Source of the DNA: Chloroflexota bacterium
Lineage (GTDB): Bacteria > Chloroflexota > Limnocylindria > Limnocylindrales > CSP1-4
Direction of reading: 5' to 3'
Assembly (NCBI GenBank): GCA_021783095.1
Contig: JAJXUG010000038.1
Coordinates: 1-35,153 of the forward strand
DNA: 35,153 bases
Notes under the pieces: model-generated
Told to the model about the DNA's origin: nothing
What the model saw: the letters and a program-made list of their open reading frames with translations, nothing else
Databases searched by the model: none
Shown here: positions 1-7,577 of the stretch, one piece after another
How positions within the stretch are numbered: position 1 is the first letter of the stretch
How the letters are laid out: each line of letters opens with the position of its first letter
Program-made: the position numbers and the translations under genes

Positions 1-10
1 TCGTGTCGGC

Positions 11-571
11 TCAGCGGGCCAGCGCCCGCGGGCCGAGGACCATGGTCGCACCCCGATCGACCCACCGCCACGTCGCCGCGCCGCTCACGATGGCCAGGCA
101 GACCGCCTCGACGACGAGCATCCAGGGCGCCAGGGCGTCGGTCCCCGAGGTCACGGTATGAGCGAAGGCGAGCGGCCACATCAGGTAGCTCGACCAGTGG
201 ACGAGGCGCCACACGCGCTGCGAGAGGCGGCGGCGCAGCAGGCTGGAGGCGATCAGGGCGACGACGAGGTACAGCGAGATCACGCCGAGCGCCACCGGCA
301 CGGGCTTCCAGGACGAGGCGAACGGAACGAGCGCGGCCGCCAGCCCGAGCTTCAGGTACGGGTCGAGGATCGCCGCCAGGACATGCGTCGTGAGGAACAG
401 GACCGAAAGGAGCGAGATCCGTCGGTGCATCTCGTAGTTGAAGAGCCGGGGCCAGCCCGCCGACTGGAACCGCGTGACGGTGACGAGGCCGAAGGAGGCG
501 CTGGCGGTCAGCATCAGCAGGGACACGATGCCTGCGCCGCGGGCCGCGAACCACAGGATCTGGTCGGACAT
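11..571 (-). CDS. Ferric-reductase-like transmembrane heme protein
   Basis: Predicted 186-aa integral membrane protein of the ferric-reductase-like/MsrQ type, which carries electrons across the membrane through b-type heme. About five membrane helices are visible (roughly residues 10-32, 52-72, 92-112, 125-142, 148-166). His49, His63, His125 and His138 sit in or beside helices and are the likely heme ligands. The frame is open further upstream, but the chosen ATG has a clean GGAGGA Shine-Dalgarno just before it and the upstream extension is low-complexity Pro/Arg. It is the last visible gene of a minus-strand set after a small membrane protein and apbE, 135 bases downstream of apbE. No NAD/FAD domain is attached, so a redox partner should lie elsewhere, perhaps beyond the left edge of the window. 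The family call is strong; donor and acceptor are unknown. Confidence 0.85.
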   Translation of the reverse strand: MSDQILWFAARGAGIVSLLMLTASASFGLVTVTRFQSAGWPRLFNYEMHRRISLLSVLFLTTHVLAAILDPYLKLGLAAALVPFASSWKPVPVALGVISLYLVVALIASSLLRRRLSQRVWRLVHWSSYLMWPLAFAHTVTSGTDALAPWMLVVEAVCLAIVSGAATWRWVDRGATMVLGPRALAR

Positions 572-706
572 GGACGGCTCCTCCGGAGAGCGAGGCGGGC
601 GGGGCCCGGGGGGAGAGCCCCGCCGCCGTGGTGGCATTCGATGGGGGCAGTGTCGGCGAGGGGACCTTTCGGGCCGGTTACGGGGATCGGGGTCCGCCGG
701 CAGGCG

Positions 707-1684
707 CTACTCGAGGGGCTCCGGCCCGGGCTCCGGCTCCACCCAGGCCTGGGGCGCCCCGTCGCCCGCGGGCTCGGGCCACCCGCCAAGTCGGACGACC
801 GACCCGTCCTGGGCCACCAGGCGTGCCGGCAGCCCCGCCGAGGCGAGCCACGCGGGAGCGTCCCGCCCCAGCACGATGGCGGCGGTGGACGCTGCATTCG
901 CCGCCTCGCAGGTCTCGGCGACGACGGTCGCGGTTCGCCACGGCGTGTTCGCCGGAAGGCCCGTTCTCGGATCGACGATGTGGTGGGCGGTCACGCCCTC
1001 GCTCGTGGCCCAGCGCCGGACCGTCGTGGACGAGGTCGCGAGCGCGCCGTGCTGGATGGCGACGACCTCGCCCGGCCCATCGGCATCGACCCGGCTGTCC
1101 TCGGCCATGAGTATCCGCCAGCCGCCCTCGGGCGCCACTCCCGCCGTGGCCACGTCGCCGCCGAGGCTCACGAGCACCCCTGCGCCGGGGCCGGCATCCT
1201 CGAGCGCGGCGGCGGCGCACAGGTCCGACGCCAGCCCCTTGCCGGTGGAGCCCAGGTCGAGCTCGACATCGGAGGGGACGCGGACGGTGCGCGCCCCGGG
1301 GTCGAACGCGATGACCGACCAGCCGGGGACCGGCGCGAGGTGGAGCTCGAGCGGCCGCGATGTGCCCGCGATCAGGTCGAAGTCGGCGTCGTAGCCCGTG
1401 ATCCGCAGCGCCCGGCCGACGGTGGGGTCGACGGCGCCGCCGGTGCGGCGGGCCGCCTCGAGCGAGCCCGCGATCGCCCTGGCCAGCAGCGGGGACACGC
1501 GCACCTGCCTGCCCCGGGCGGCGTTGAGCGCGACCAGCCCCGAGTCGGGGCGGAACCGCGAGTAGGCGCGGTCGACCTGGTCGAGCACGCGCTCGACGGC
1601 CGCACGGGCGGCCGCCAGGTCGCCGTCATGGACGACCAGGCGGACGCCCGTGCCGATCGCGCGCCAGTCAGCGGTCGCGAGCAA
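707..1684 (-). CDS. apbE: FAD:protein FMN transferase (ApbE family)
   Basis: Predicted 325-aa flavin transferase that links FMN from FAD to a Thr/Ser of a target protein. Family motifs visible: a substrate-side SRFRPDSGL segment near residues 42-50, the DLGSTGKG metal/flavin motif near 143-150, and HHIVDPRTG near 234-242. I chose a TTG start: GGAGG lies nine bases upstream of it, and the ApbE-like sequence begins right there. The longer frame upstream is only the antisense/alternate frame of the preceding small gene, whose TGA ends two bases before this start, so the two are probably translationally coupled. There is no signal peptide or lipobox, so this version is probably cytoplasmic or anchored through partners. 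The next gene is a heme membrane protein, typical of flavinylation-based electron-transfer loci. No flavinylation-site acceptor (D-x-x-S/T-G-A-T type) was recognised in the window. Confidence 0.9.
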   Translation of the reverse strand: MLATADWRAIGTGVRLVVHDGDLAAARAAVERVLDQVDRAYSRFRPDSGLVALNAARGRQVRVSPLLARAIAGSLEAARRTGGAVDPTVGRALRITGYDADFDLIAGTSRPLELHLAPVPGWSVIAFDPGARTVRVPSDVELDLGSTGKGLASDLCAAAALEDAGPGAGVLVSLGGDVATAGVAPEGGWRILMAEDSRVDADGPGEVVAIQHGALATSSTTVRRWATSEGVTAHHIVDPRTGLPANTPWRTATVVAETCEAANAASTAAIVLGRDAPAWLASAGLPARLVAQDGSVVRLGGWPEPAGDGAPQAWVEPEPGPEPLE

Positions 1685-1686
1685 GC

Positions 1687-1965
1687 TCAGGATCCTCCGG
1701 ACGAGACGTAGCCCGGGCCGAAGATGGAGGTGGCGGTTGGCGCCGTGGCCGCCCTGGAGGTGGCGGAGCTCGAGGTGGTCGGCGTCGACGTGTTGGTCGT
1801 GGTGTAGGCCGTGGTGGCGGTGCTCTCCGGGGCGGTCGCCATGGCGGCGAGCCAGCCGAAGTCGCTGGTGGCGGCGACGCTCAGGGCGGCGGTCCCGATG
1901 GTCAGCTTGCGTAGCCGGGCGAGGTTCCGGGTCCGAGCCTCGCGGGCCGTCGTGTTCGTGTTCAT
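1687..1965 (-). CDS. Small Ser/Thr-rich membrane protein upstream of apbE
   Basis: Predicted 92-aa protein of unknown function. An Arg/Lys-rich N-terminus (residues 8-20) precedes one hydrophobic stretch (about 21-44). A Thr/Ser/Ala-rich, probably extracytoplasmic, tail follows and ends in FGPGYVSSGGS. The ATG at 1965 was chosen over an upstream in-frame ATG because it directly precedes the charged, membrane-insertion-like N-terminus; the only SD-like purine run, AAAGGGAG, is rather far upstream, so the start is uncertain. The stop lies two bases before the apbE start, so it is co-expressed with apbE. A second, unrelated-looking small membrane protein stands in the same place before the decayed apbE copy near 21.5 kb, which supports a functional link. 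It could be a scaffold or the flavin acceptor, but no known flavinylation motif is visible. Confidence 0.65.
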   Translation of the reverse strand: MNTNTTAREARTRNLARLRKLTIGTAALSVAATSDFGWLAAMATAPESTATTAYTTTNTSTPTTSSSATSRAATAPTATSIFGPGYVSSGGS

Positions 1966-2070
1966 GCCCAAATGCTCGCCGACGCTCCCTTTCGGCTTCG
2001 TGACGAGCGGGGTGAGCGATTCCACATCTACGGCCGCCACCTGGGCATCGGCATCCCGTCCGCCGCCGCC

Positions 2071-2583
2071 TCAACGGCTCGCGAGCACCGCCTCCAGCTG
2101 CGCCAGGTGCTCTCCCAGGTGGGACACCACCATCCGGTCCCGAAGCCCGTCGGCGGTCATCTCGCCGAGGCGGGGGTGCGCCCCGACGGCGGAGCCCCCG
2201 TCATCCGTCGCGCTGGCCAGGCGCCGCTCCCAGCGGGCGATGCCGTCGTCGACCAGGTCGAACAGGGCGTCGACGGGGAAGCGGCGATCGCGCTCGAGGA
2301 CTGCCACGCGGACCGGATCGTCCGACGTCCGCCCGAAGGGGACGCCCTCCCCAGCTCCCCGGCCGGCCTGCTCGATGATCCCGTACTGGCCGTACCAGTA
2401 GGAGAGCATCTCCGCGAGGTGGGCGAGCACCTCGGGCGGGCCCCATGACGCCTCCGGCCCTGTGCCGAAGTCGTCGGCGAGCGGCCAGGGTGCACCTGCC
2501 ACGACCCTCGGGCGGATCGCGGCATAGGCGGCCCGGAGGTCGGCGAGGCGGGCGATGGCGTCGGAGCGGGACATGGCTTCCAT
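2071..2583 (-). CDS. DinB-like / mycothiol-type metal-binding helical-bundle protein
   Basis: Predicted 170-aa cytoplasmic protein resembling the DinB/YfiT four-helix-bundle superfamily, whose members bind a divalent metal and often act as thiol-dependent transferases. The superfamily's three-histidine arrangement is visible: His55 in the second helix (VLAHLAEM), and His155 and His159 near the C-terminus (SHLGEHLAQLE). A second ATG three codons in is possible. The first ATG is preferred because a CACACT hexamer ends seven bases before it and no Shine-Dalgarno is present, as in other apparently leaderless genes here. The open frame extending further upstream runs into the divergent promoter region of the lipoprotein gene. 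Substrate unknown. Confidence 0.75.
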   Translation of the reverse strand: MEAMSRSDAIARLADLRAAYAAIRPRVVAGAPWPLADDFGTGPEASWGPPEVLAHLAEMLSYWYGQYGIIEQAGRGAGEGVPFGRTSDDPVRVAVLERDRRFPVDALFDLVDDGIARWERRLASATDDGGSAVGAHPRLGEMTADGLRDRMVVSHLGEHLAQLEAVLASR

Positions 2584-2590
2584 GCCGCGC

Positions 2591-2596
2591 AGTGTG
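2591..2596 (-). promoter_or_regulatory. Putative -10 box, DinB-like gene (leaderless)
   Basis: CACACT on the minus strand followed by seven bases and then the ATG at 2583. With a normal -10 to start-site distance, transcription would begin at or within a base of the ATG. No Shine-Dalgarno is present. Confidence 0.4.
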
Positions 2597-2684
2597 GCGG
2601 ACGCCGGCCGTCCTGTCATCGGCGGCGGAGGACCGCATGCCGCCCGGCCGAAACCGAACGCGAACCGGCGGCGTAGAGGTGGCT

Positions 2685-2704
2685 GTCCAGCGCTCCCCCT
2701 GGAC
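2685..2704. repeat. 6-bp inverted repeat ahead of the lipoprotein gene
   Basis: GTCCAG and CTGGAC form perfect arms around an 8-base spacer, about 27 bases before the lipoprotein start and between two divergent genes. The right arm runs into a GGACGTCC palindrome (2701-2708). This could be an operator or a leader hairpin; nothing separates the two from sequence alone. Confidence 0.3.
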
Positions 2705-2730
2705 GTCCTCATGGACAGGAGACCTCGAAC

Positions 2731-3336
2731 ATGAACCACCGTCTCGCGGCAGCGCCCCTGCTGATCGCCGCCCTGGTCGCCGCCTGTTCAAGCGGATCCT
2801 CGTCACCGGCGCCGACAACGGCCCCGGTCACGGCCCCGCCATCGGTCGCCGCGTCGACGGCGCCCTCGACGGCTCCCTCGATGGCTGCATCGGCTGCGCC
2901 CAGCGCGTCCGGGGCCGCCGCCTCGACCGGCAGCGGTGGCGGATACGGCAGCTACAACAGCGGCAGCAGCGCCTCACCGGCCCCGGGTGGGAACGGCAGC
3001 ATCGCGCTCACGACGACGAGCCTCGGCAGCGTGCTCGTCGGGCCGACCGGCATGACGCTCTACGTCTTCATGCCCGACACCTCCACCAGCTCCGCCTGCA
3101 ATGGCACCTGTGCAGCGACCTGGCCGCCGCTCTCGGGCTCCCTGCCGTCCCTGGGCGCGGGACTGAACGCCTCGGACTTCGGGACCATCACCCGCGCCGA
3201 CGGCACCACCCAGGTCAGCTTCCACGGGCACCCGCTCTACTACTACTCGGGCGACCAGGCCCCGGGTGACACCAAGGGCCAGGGGATCGGCACCAAGTGG
3301 TACGTCGTGGGCTCGGACGGCAACCCCATCAAGTAG
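2731..3336 (+). CDS. Lipoprotein with secreted repeat of unknown function
   Basis: Predicted 201-aa lipoprotein. Residues 1-18 form a signal peptide ending in a lipobox (LVAAC, lipidated Cys19). A flexible Ala/Ser/Pro/Thr-rich linker follows (about 20-90), then a globular region matching the 'secreted repeat of unknown function' family (COG4315/PF03640 type): LGSVLVGPTGMTLYVF, the CNGTC cysteine pair, ATWPPL, then GHPLYYYSGD and a WYVVGSDG end. The ATG has a good AGGAG ribosome site. Proteins of this family are often encoded near heme/flavin membrane redox genes, and here the ApbE/ferric-reductase operon is close by, so an envelope redox role is a reasonable inference but unproven. A strong hairpin follows the stop. 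Confidence 0.88.
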   Translation: MNHRLAAAPLLIAALVAACSSGSSSPAPTTAPVTAPPSVAASTAPSTAPSMAASAAPSASGAAASTGSGGGYGSYNSGSSASPAPGGNGSIALTTTSLGSVLVGPTGMTLYVFMPDTSTSSACNGTCAATWPPLSGSLPSLGAGLNASDFGTITRADGTTQVSFHGHPLYYYSGDQAPGDTKGQGIGTKWYVVGSDGNPIK

Positions 3337-3345
3337 CCCCACTCC

Positions 3346-3380
3346 GCGGGGGCCGGGACTGCGTTCCCCCCGGCCCCCGC
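3346..3380 (+). terminator. Strong hairpin after the lipoprotein gene
   Basis: A perfect 12-bp stem (GCGGGGGCCGGG with CCCGGCCCCCGC) around an 11-base loop starts ten bases after the lipoprotein stop and is followed by a pyrimidine-rich CTTCCTTCTG. It is shaped like an intrinsic terminator, with only an interrupted T tract. Confidence 0.7.
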
Positions 3381-3685
3381 CTTCCTTCTGCCCCATCGCG
3401 CGTTCCGTGGAGGCCGGCGCCAGGTCCCCGCGGCGCGCCGCGCGTCCACCGAGCGGCCGTGTCGGCGCTCGCACCGCCGCTGGGGCGCACGTGGCGGCCC
3501 GCCTGTGGCCTGGACCCCGGATCGAGCGCACGGAGCGAACCGCACAGCGCCGCGTCCGCCAGCAGGGCCGCCAGACGGCCCGGCCGGCCAACGGCGAGCG
3601 GCGTCGGCCGGCCAATGCAGGACGGCGGCGGCGGTGCAACGGGACGGCGCAGGCGCCGGGCGCCGGTCCGCGGCACGATAGGGCG
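3381..3685. other. Non-coding gap with a short direct repeat
   Basis: I see no convincing gene here; the open frames are GC-driven. The 11-mer CGGCCGGCCAA occurs twice at 3581-3591 and 3605-3615 (24-base period), about 70-100 bases before the glycosylase start. It could be an operator pair or chance in such GC-rich sequence. Confidence 0.3.
3674..3679 (+). promoter_or_regulatory. Putative -10 box, glycosylase gene (leaderless)
   Basis: CACGAT followed by six bases and the ATG at 3686; no clear Shine-Dalgarno. Confidence 0.3.
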
Positions 3686-4390
3686 ATGCCGACGTGCGTC
3701 CCCGCCCCGCCGCCCGATCGTGAGCCCCTCACCGAGCGGTCCCTCGCCGTCGCGGTCGACCACCTCGCGAGCCTCGACCAGCTCCTGGGCGCCTCGGTCG
3801 CGCGCCACGGCTGCCCTCCCCTCTGGGCGCGCGAACCGGGCTTCCCGACGCTCGTCCACATCGTGCTCGAGCAGCAGGTCTCGCTGGCCTCCGCCCGTGC
3901 CGCCTTCGATCGGCTCAGCGCTGCCGCCAGCCCCTTGACCCCCGCCGCCTTTCTCGCCCTCGACGATCGAGCGCTGCTCGAGATCGGGTTCAGCCGCCAG
4001 AAGACGCGCTATGGCCGCGAGCTTGCGCGGGCCGTCGCGGATGGGCGACTCGACCTCGCCGCGCTGCCGCGCATGGACGACGACGCCGTTGACGCGAGCC
4101 TGACCGCCGTCCCGGGCATCGGGCCCTGGACCGCGACGATCTACCGACTCATGGTGCTCGGCCGTCCCGACGCCTGGCCGATCCACGACATCGCGCTCGC
4201 CCAGGCAGTGGCCGACCTTCGAGGCCTCCCCCACCGCCCCGACGCGCGCGAGATGGCCGGCCTTGCAGACCACTGGCGCCCCTGGCGGGCCGTCGCAGCG
4301 CGGATCCTGTGGCACCACTACCTGAGCGAGCGAGCGGCCCGAGTCCGGCCAACGCAGCGCGCGTCAGTACGGGTGCGCGCCGACGTCTGA
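3686..4390 (+). CDS. AlkA-like DNA-3-methyladenine glycosylase (HhH-GPD)
   Basis: Predicted 234-aa base-excision-repair glycosylase that would remove alkylated bases from DNA. The helix-hairpin-helix reads VPGIGPWTA (residues 142-150). The Gly/Pro...Asp part follows, with WPIHD placing the probable catalytic Asp at 168, the position of Asp238 in AlkA (PDDYLIKQ). It lacks the N-terminal domain of E. coli AlkA (282 aa) and corresponds to the compact form common in many phyla. The start is the ATG at the beginning of recognisable sequence; the same frame is open far upstream into the lipoprotein gene but carries no family sequence. Gene order (lipoprotein, glycosylase, PAC2 protein) suggests no shared pathway. 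Confidence 0.88.
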   Translation: MPTCVPAPPPDREPLTERSLAVAVDHLASLDQLLGASVARHGCPPLWAREPGFPTLVHIVLEQQVSLASARAAFDRLSAAASPLTPAAFLALDDRALLEIGFSRQKTRYGRELARAVADGRLDLAALPRMDDDAVDASLTAVPGIGPWTATIYRLMVLGRPDAWPIHDIALAQAVADLRGLPHRPDAREMAGLADHWRPWRAVAARILWHHYLSERAARVRPTQRASVRVRADV

Positions 4391-4456
4391 CCCCCCTCAT
4401 TCGGCACCCGGAGCGACGACCGGAACCGACAGCGGGCCATCGGGCGCCTGAGCCCG

Positions 4457-4462
4457 TATCCT
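4457..4462 (+). promoter_or_regulatory. -10 box TATCCT, PAC2 gene (leaderless)
   Basis: TATCCT sits six bases before the ATG at 4469. The first T at -12 puts the transcription start exactly on the A of the ATG. This is one of the clearest cases of the leaderless arrangement seen across the window. Confidence 0.55.
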
Positions 4463-4468
4463 TTCGCG

Positions 4469-5332
4469 ATGCCCCTGTATCGCCTCGAGCACCCGCTCCC
4501 CGCATCCGACCGGCCCGTCCTGCTGGCCGCGTTCGACGGGTGGGTGGACGCGGGTGCGGCGGCCACCGCGGCGCTCTCGCTGATCGCCGAGGGTTCGACC
4601 ACGCTCGCGACGTTCGATGCCGACGCCCTCTTCGACTACCGCGCGCGCCGCCCCACCCTCGACATCCGCGACGGGCGCCCGTCCAACCTCGAGTGGCCCG
4701 AGCTCACGCTCCGCCACGTCCGCCGCGCCGGCCGAGATCTGCTCACGCTCGCCGGTCCGGAGCCGGACTTCCAGTGGCATGCGCTCTCCGCCGAGCTGAT
4801 GGACCTGCTCGAGCGGCTCGACGTCCGGCAGTGGATCAGCCTGGGCGCGATCCCGGCCGCGGTCCCGCATGCCCGCGCCGTGCCGATCCTGGGGACGGAG
4901 TCGGCACCGGGCCTGCTCCGCGGCGACGTGACGGCCGGGCCGACAGGGCTGCTCCGCGTGCCGGCGGCCATCCTCTCGGTGCTCGAGATGGCGGCGGCCA
5001 CGGCTGGGATCCCCGCCGTGGGCTACTTCGCGCAGATCCCGCACTACGTGTCCGGCGGGTACGCGCCGGCCTCGGTGGCGCTGCTGCGGACGGTGGAGCA
5101 GCACCTCGGCCTCGACCTGCCGCGCGGCGACCTCGTCGAGGAGGCCGGGCAGCTCCGGACGCGCCTCGATGCGGCGGTGGCCGCGGACGAGACGACCCGC
5201 GCCTACGTCGAGCGGCTGGAGGCGATGGTGGACGAGGAGCGCCAGCCGGCCGGCGACGACCTGATCGGCGAGATCGAGCGCTTCCTGCGCGAGGGGCGCG
5301 GCGACGAGGGCGGGCCGGGGCCGCGCGGCTAG
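4469..5332 (+). CDS. PAC2 family protein
   Basis: Predicted 287-aa soluble protein of the PAC2 (proteasome-assembly-chaperone-like) family found in actinobacteria, archaea and Chloroflexota. Recognisable blocks are LLAAFDGWVDAG near residues 18-29, SLGAIPAAVPHARAVPI in the middle, and a VPAAILSVLEMAAATAGIPA stretch followed by YFAQIPHYVSG. The C-terminal 60 residues form a charged helical tail. The bacterial role is unknown; eukaryotic PAC2 helps assemble the 20S proteasome, and no proteasome gene is in this window. It has its own promoter-like -10 directly before the start and no Shine-Dalgarno. Its stop is 14 bases from the end of the convergent helicase gene. Confidence 0.88.
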   Translation: MPLYRLEHPLPASDRPVLLAAFDGWVDAGAAATAALSLIAEGSTTLATFDADALFDYRARRPTLDIRDGRPSNLEWPELTLRHVRRAGRDLLTLAGPEPDFQWHALSAELMDLLERLDVRQWISLGAIPAAVPHARAVPILGTESAPGLLRGDVTAGPTGLLRVPAAILSVLEMAAATAGIPAVGYFAQIPHYVSGGYAPASVALLRTVEQHLGLDLPRGDLVEEAGQLRTRLDAAVAADETTRAYVERLEAMVDEERQPAGDDLIGEIERFLREGRGDEGGPGPRG

Positions 5333-5346
5333 GGCTCGCGGGCCCC

Positions 5347-7398
5347 CTAGTAGCGCTCGCGGCGGACGACGACCTTCTGGCCGCGCAGCGTGGCGCCGCG
5401 GAGGGCGCCGATGACGCGCTCGGCCGCCGCCTCCGGCACCTCGACCAGCGAGAAGCCATCGGCGACCTGGATCGCCCCCACGTCCTGGCCGGACAGCCCC
5501 GCCTCATGCGTGATGGCGCCGACGAGGTCGGCCGGTCGCACGCCGCCGGCTCGCCCGATGCCCACGAACAGCCGGGTCACGCCGCTGCCGAAGCCGCCCC
5601 GCGCTGGGCCCCGAAGGACGGGTCGGCCCTCGGGCGTCTGCCAGCCCGACGGCCGGAAGTTGCGGGGCCCCGGCTTGGCCCCGGGGCGGGCCATCGGCGC
5701 GCGCGACGGCGTGGGGCGCGGGCGCGCGCCTCCGGGCCCGTCCATGTCGGGGCCGTCGAAGCCACGCGACGCGCCGGGTTCGCGGTGTTGGCCGGCGCCG
5801 GGCCCCTCATCGCGCTCACCGTATTGCCCAGGCGCTGCCGCGGGTCGCGGTCCCGCGGCCGGGCGCGGGCGCGGTGTCCAGCCATTCGCCGCCTCGCCGC
5901 GGAACGGCGGACGCCGGCCGGCACCGGCCCCCCGGCCGAACACGGGCCGCACGGCTGCCGTCGGCAGCGTCGCGGGGGCCAGCTCGGCGGTGTCCTCGGC
6001 ACCGCGTGCCTCCTGGTCCGCCTGCGCAACAGCCGCGAGCGCGATGTCCACGAGGTCGAACTCGTCCGCGAGCGGCTCCACGACCGCGCGGTACCGGTCG
6101 TTGCCGCCGGCGACCAGCGCCTCGCGCAGGGCCCCGCGCAACAGGTCCATCCGCTTCTCGCGCAAATCGGCGATGGTCGGCAGGCCGGCGATCTCGAGTG
6201 GGGCGCCCACCACGGCCTCGATGTCGCGCAGCAGGCGGTGCTCGCGCGGCTCGACCAGCGTGATGGCCACCCCCTCGCGGCCCGCCCGCCCGGTGCGCCC
6301 GATCCGGTGCAGATAAGTCTCGGGTGAGGAGGGCACGTCAAAGTTGACGACATGGCTGACGTGCTCGATGTCCAGACCGCGCGCGGCGACGTCGGTCGCC
6401 ACCAGCACGTCGAGCGCCCCGTCGCGGAAGCGGCCCATGATCCGGTCGCGCTGCTCCTGCGCGAGGCCGCCGTGGAGCGCCGCGGCGTCACGGCCCCGGC
6501 CGGAGAGCGCCTCGGCCAGGTCGTCCACCTCGCCGCGCGTGCGCGCGAACACGAGCGTCGCCGCGCCGTCCTCGAGGTCGAGGATCCGCCCCAGGGCCGC
6601 CAGCTTGTCCGAGCGCCGCACGACATACGCCACCTGCCGCACGCGCGCGGACTCGCCCGCACCGGTCTCCTCGCGGTGGACGCGGACCCGCTCCGGGTCG
6701 TTCAGGTGGCGTTCCGCCAGCCTGGCGATCGGGCCCGAGATCGTGGCCGAGAACAGCGCGGTCTGCCGCTCCTCGGGCAGCGCGGCGAGGATCCGGTCCA
6801 GATCGTCGGCGAACCCCATGTCGAGCATCTCGTCGGCCTCGTCGAGGATGACGATCTTGACCTCGTCGAAGCGAAGCGTGCCGCGGTCGAGGTGGTCCAC
6901 GGCACGGCCCGGCGTCGCGACCACGACGTCCACGCCGCGCGCGAGGCGGGCCAGCTGCGTCGTGATCGGCTGCCCGCCGTACACGGGCACGACGCGCGCG
7001 CCGAGCTCCCGGCCGTAGCGGTGGACGGCCTCGGCCACCTGCATCGCCAACTCCCGCGTGGGGGCGAGCACCAGCGCCGCCGGGCGGCTGCCGCGTCCGT
7101 CGCGGGGAACGCCCCTGCCGTCGGCGCGCTCGCCGGCCTCGCGAGCAGCGGCGAGGCGGCCCGCGAGCGCCTGGAGGATCGGCAGCGCGAAGGCGGCCGT
7201 CTTGCCGGTGCCGGTGGGGGCCTCGGCCAGGAGGTCCCGGCCTGCGAGGAGGGGCGGGATCGCGGCCTCCTGGACCGGCGTGGGCTCCTCGTAGCCGAGG
7301 GCGGCGAGGGTAAACAGCAGGCTCGGGTCGAGGCCGAGGGCGGCGAAGCCCGTTGCGGGCTCAGGCGACGGGGAGGGGGCGTCAGGGGTCACTGGCAC
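5347..7398 (-). CDS. deaD: DEAD-box ATP-dependent RNA helicase, DeaD/CsdA type
   Basis: Predicted 683-aa RNA helicase that unwinds structured RNA, with likely roles in ribosome biogenesis and cold tolerance. Motifs: Q-motif region around 40-46, Walker A APTGTGKT (60-67), PTREL (113-117), DEAD (186-189), SAT (217-219), ARGLDIE (339-345) and HRIGRTGR (364-371). A Gly/Pro/Arg-rich linker (about 470-605) separates the core from a C-terminal DbpA-type RNA-recognition domain (about 608-683, starting TRLFVGIG). The start is GTG at 7398, preceded by an AGGGGG purine run seven bases away. The long linker is probably disordered and RNA-binding. It is divergent from the secreted protein gene at 7578. 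A second, shorter DEAD-box helicase lies at 30.7 kb. Confidence 0.95.
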   Translation of the reverse strand: MPVTPDAPSPSPEPATGFAALGLDPSLLFTLAALGYEEPTPVQEAAIPPLLAGRDLLAEAPTGTGKTAAFALPILQALAGRLAAAREAGERADGRGVPRDGRGSRPAALVLAPTRELAMQVAEAVHRYGRELGARVVPVYGGQPITTQLARLARGVDVVVATPGRAVDHLDRGTLRFDEVKIVILDEADEMLDMGFADDLDRILAALPEERQTALFSATISGPIARLAERHLNDPERVRVHREETGAGESARVRQVAYVVRRSDKLAALGRILDLEDGAATLVFARTRGEVDDLAEALSGRGRDAAALHGGLAQEQRDRIMGRFRDGALDVLVATDVAARGLDIEHVSHVVNFDVPSSPETYLHRIGRTGRAGREGVAITLVEPREHRLLRDIEAVVGAPLEIAGLPTIADLREKRMDLLRGALREALVAGGNDRYRAVVEPLADEFDLVDIALAAVAQADQEARGAEDTAELAPATLPTAAVRPVFGRGAGAGRRPPFRGEAANGWTPRPRPAAGPRPAAAPGQYGERDEGPGAGQHREPGASRGFDGPDMDGPGGARPRPTPSRAPMARPGAKPGPRNFRPSGWQTPEGRPVLRGPARGGFGSGVTRLFVGIGRAGGVRPADLVGAITHEAGLSGQDVGAIQVADGFSLVEVPEAAAERVIGALRGATLRGQKVVVRRERY

Positions 7399-7577
7399 AG
7401 GGTAGCCCCCTTCGACGCAGGGGGCGCCTGTGGCGAAGGGTGCGGTCCGGCATGGCGCGTACCCGCCAAATGGGCGGTTGACGACGACATCGCAGCGACG
7501 GACGCTGTACGCCTGTCCGGCAGTCCGGCGACTGGGCGGTGAGCTGCACCACCGCGAAGCGGAGGATCTTGCACATC

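Noticed and set aside
1685..2074. N-terminal extension of the ApbE frame by ~130 residues
   Set aside because: The extension is a His/Arg-rich out-of-frame reading of the small membrane protein gene. ApbE sequence and a Shine-Dalgarno support the TTG at 1684.
5870..6000. Low-complexity Gly/Pro/Arg stretch in the large helicase as a possible frameshift
   Set aside because: The frame stays open into a proper C-terminal RNA-binding domain, and such linkers are normal in this helicase family.
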